NCBI GenBank assembly: GCA_018056425.1
Contig: JAGPFR010000003.1
Coordinates: forward strand, 1 to 64,000
Length of the DNA stretch: 64,000 nt
Direction: 5' to 3'
DNA from: Lachnospiraceae bacterium
Lineage (GTDB): Bacteria > Bacillota > Clostridia > Lachnospirales > Lachnospiraceae
Of the stretch, positions 62,709 to 64,000 are shown piece by piece. Every line of letters begins with the position of its first letter. Position 1 is the first letter of the stretch. Below the pieces are notes generated by a model. The model was given only the letters and a program-made list of their open reading frames with translations. It did not search any database and had not been told where the DNA came from. A program made the position numbers and the translations under genes.

Positions 62709-62722
62709 CGAACAGCTGTTCG
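62709..62722. promoter_or_regulatory. LexA (SOS) box
   Basis: CGAACAGCTGTTCG is a perfect palindrome and a full match to the Gram-positive LexA/DinR consensus CGAACnnnnGTTCG. It lies 8 bases upstream of the -35 of the uvr operon promoter. Confidence 0.85.
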
Positions 62723-62739
62723 GGGAGTTTCATCCCCCG
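62721..62739 (-). terminator. Short hairpin at the end of the small unknown gene
   Basis: CGGGG (62721-62725) and CCCCG (62735-62739) flank AGTTTCATC. It overlaps the stop codon at 62730. The loop bears some likeness to the dispersed repeat core; no T-run follows, so a terminator is only possible. Confidence 0.4.
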
Positions 62740-63041
62740 AGCTTCTCGTTAACGATCTCCTGCATAGCCCTTGCAAGAAGCATCATCACGTTCATGCAAT
62801 ACTCGCCGTCCCATAGTTCACTCAGTACATTGACCACCTCAGCTTCTGCCTCCACCTTTTCTTCCGGGACGCCGTCAAAGACGCCGGATTTCATTTTATC
62901 AGCAAAGATTTTGGCGGGATTTATTACATTGAAATTATTGACAACCATATTCCTCAGTCCGGCAATCTCACTGCGATGAGCAGGCTGGATATCGATATGA
63001 CATCCCCTGTAATCCTGTTTTTTAAATTCAAGATGCATCAT
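62730..63041 (-). CDS. Small protein of unknown function beside a ClpX-like ATPase
   Basis: A 103-residue protein from the ATG at 63041, chosen because AGGAG lies 8 bases before it. It is largely helical, with a C-terminal segment that looks amphipathic (YCMNVMMLLARAMQEIVNEKL). An acidic run (EEKVEAEAEVVNVLSELWDGEY) is in the second half. No membrane helix, Cys pair or known motif. It lies 22 bases after the ClpX-like gene, so the two are probably cotranscribed. Confidence 0.6.
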   Translation of the reverse strand: MMHLEFKKQDYRGCHIDIQPAHRSEIAGLRNMVVNNFNVINPAKIFADKMKSGVFDGVPEEKVEAEAEVVNVLSELWDGEYCMNVMMLLARAMQEIVNEKLGG

Positions 63042-63063
63042 AGTTTTTTCTCCTTTCCGGTTA

Positions 63064-64000
63064 TCACGCAATATTAAGTATTTTGACATTTTGGTCATTC
63101 CAGATTATTTCATCAATATGATCACGGATCCGGTTTTTGATGCCACGGATGCCGAGCCCCGATGCATAGGCTTCATGTGCCAGCAGATCTTTCCGCTCAC
63201 CGCTTATCCGTATGGGAATCCCGAACTCTGCTTCAAGCTCATGGACCGGTCCGCGTTCCGGCTCATCAAGCATCTTTCTGTAATCTTCTTCTCCGATGGC
63301 ATTGAGGCTGATGATCCTTTGGATCCTTCCGCACAGCTCCGATATGCAGCCTGCCTCTATGATGTCCGCCGCATTAAATCCACTGTCATATGCGCTGACA
63401 TTTTCCCGATGCATGCCGAATCCCAGAGCAGGTCCGTTTTCTTTTTCAGCTATTTCTTTTGCTTTCTTTTCAAATGCTCCCGCAAAAAGAAAACTGATAC
63501 CCGAAGTACTGATCATTCTTCTTGCCCTGTCCGGTGTGGAAATCTCGATTTCTCCGCCGTGAATGACCGATAGAAATTCCGACTGTACAGTCTCGCTGAC
63601 ATTGTCACCGCTACTCGTATGCTTCGGAGTAAACATCTTATCGCACTCATCCAGGAAGATTACCGGCTCAAATCGAACATTATCGCACCCCGGGTAACTC
63701 ACTCCCTGAAAAAGACTATGCACTTTCTTGCCGCCGCTCCATCCGTCATTTGTCACATTGGATATATCCCTGAGGTAAACCATATCCGGAAAGATCTTTT
63801 TAAGATTCTCCGCAATAAAGGATTTGCCGGATCCCGTAGGCCCTGCCAGCATCCCGACAAAGCGATGCCCCCTGAGATGCTGGTACATCATAACGGACAC
63901 TTTTCTACATGCTTCATCCTGATTTACTATGTTTTTTACAAGTTCCGCATATATATCCTGCGGCGTGTAGGACAGGTAATCTTTTTTACGTTGTTCATCG
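63064..64000 (-). CDS. ClpX-like AAA+ ATPase, partial (5' end outside the window)
   Basis: The frame stays open to the window edge, so the start is missing; 312 codons minus the stop are visible. Walker A is GPTGSGKS, Walker B VIFLDECDK, and the sensor-2 region GLGIRGIKNRI resembles that of ClpX. Upstream of Walker A, YTPQDIYAELVKNIVNQDEACRKVSV matches the ClpX/HslU N-terminal helix with its Q-D-x-A motif (two short parts). The middle (GGEIEISTPDRARRM) departs from ClpX, and the IGF loop for ClpP docking is not evident. It may be an unfoldase that acts without ClpP. Confidence 0.8.
   Translation of the reverse strand, partial: DEQRKKDYLSYTPQDIYAELVKNIVNQDEACRKVSVMMYQHLRGHRFVGMLAGPTGSGKSFIAENLKKIFPDMVYLRDISNVTNDGWSGGKKVHSLFQGVSYPGCDNVRFEPVIFLDECDKMFTPKHTSSGDNVSETVQSEFLSVIHGGEIEISTPDRARRMISTSGISFLFAGAFEKKAKEIAEKENGPALGFGMHRENVSAYDSGFNAADIIEAGCISELCGRIQRIISLNAIGEEDYRKMLDEPERGPVHELEAEFGIPIRISGERKDLLAHEAYASGLGIRGIKNRIRDHIDEIIWNDQNVKILNIA

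Noticed and set aside
62709-62722. Terminator of the small gene at 62730
   Set aside because: The 14-base palindrome has no loop and matches the LexA box exactly, so an operator is the better call.
62730-64000. Toxin-antitoxin pair
   Set aside because: The upstream gene is an AAA+ ATPase cut by the window edge and the small protein has no toxin or antitoxin motif.

Overview
The window looks like chromosome of a flagellated, motile anaerobic Firmicute, most likely a Lachnospiraceae-type Clostridium relative. The basis is gene order: mbl/mreB-flhO-flhP, comFC-yvyF, a cdaA-cdaR-glmM operon, Gram-positive lipoprotein signals, Gram-positive ribosome binding sites, a Bacillus-type SOS box and moderate GC. 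No phage, transposase, tRNA, rRNA or CRISPR array is seen. Almost every gene is on the minus strand; the only plus-strand genes are a secreted SGNH hydrolase and a trypsin-like protease (10631-13792).

Layout, by plus coordinate. 1-3332: housekeeping and sugar genes (partial SpoU/TrmH rRNA methylase, proC, pfkA, pseB). 3413-22402: dnaE followed by a surface-polysaccharide region with five GT2 and two GT4 glycosyltransferases, an undecaprenyl-phosphate sugar-1-phosphate transferase, GT-C-like membrane proteins and the plus-strand hydrolase/protease pair. 22512-27854: HPr, then glmM, cdaR, cdaA (c-di-AMP synthesis) and two uncharacterised membrane proteins. 27954-31317: yvyF, comFC, recD2. 31793-34881: flgJ-like protein, flhP/flgG, flhO/flgF, mreB/mbl.

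35087-55590 is one long, tightly overlapping anaerobic cobalamin operon, read right to left from a cobalamin riboswitch (55634-55945): a surface-anchored CbiK cobaltochelatase, a BtuF-like binding lipoprotein, BtuC permease, an ABC-ATPase/CbiP fusion, cobT, cobU, cobS, cobC, cbiB, cobD, cbiC, cbiD, a frameshifted cbiF, cbiG, cbiH, a CbiJ-CbiE-CbiT triple fusion, cbiA, a small Cys-rich protein and, coupled at the very end, a glycosyltransferase. cbiL and an adenosyltransferase gene are not in the window.

56022-62648 is an SPL-family radical SAM-uvrB-uvrA operon with a perfect Gram-positive LexA box upstream, ending in another glycosyltransferase. The right edge holds a small unknown protein and a ClpX-like AAA+ protein cut by the window.

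Two repeat systems lie outside the genes. (1) Two arrays of 73-74 bp units (31514-31697 and 52113-52372), each unit a 39-nt element bounded by GGGCTAA and TTAGCCC plus a 34-35 nt spacer. (2) A scattered family of palindromes with the core GGGGACGTTTC or GGGGAAGTTTC, placed at gene 3' ends. The arrays, the surface chelatase linked to importer and CbiP-fusion genes, and a split membrane-protein gene with a sequestered ribosome binding site are the observations I rate highest.
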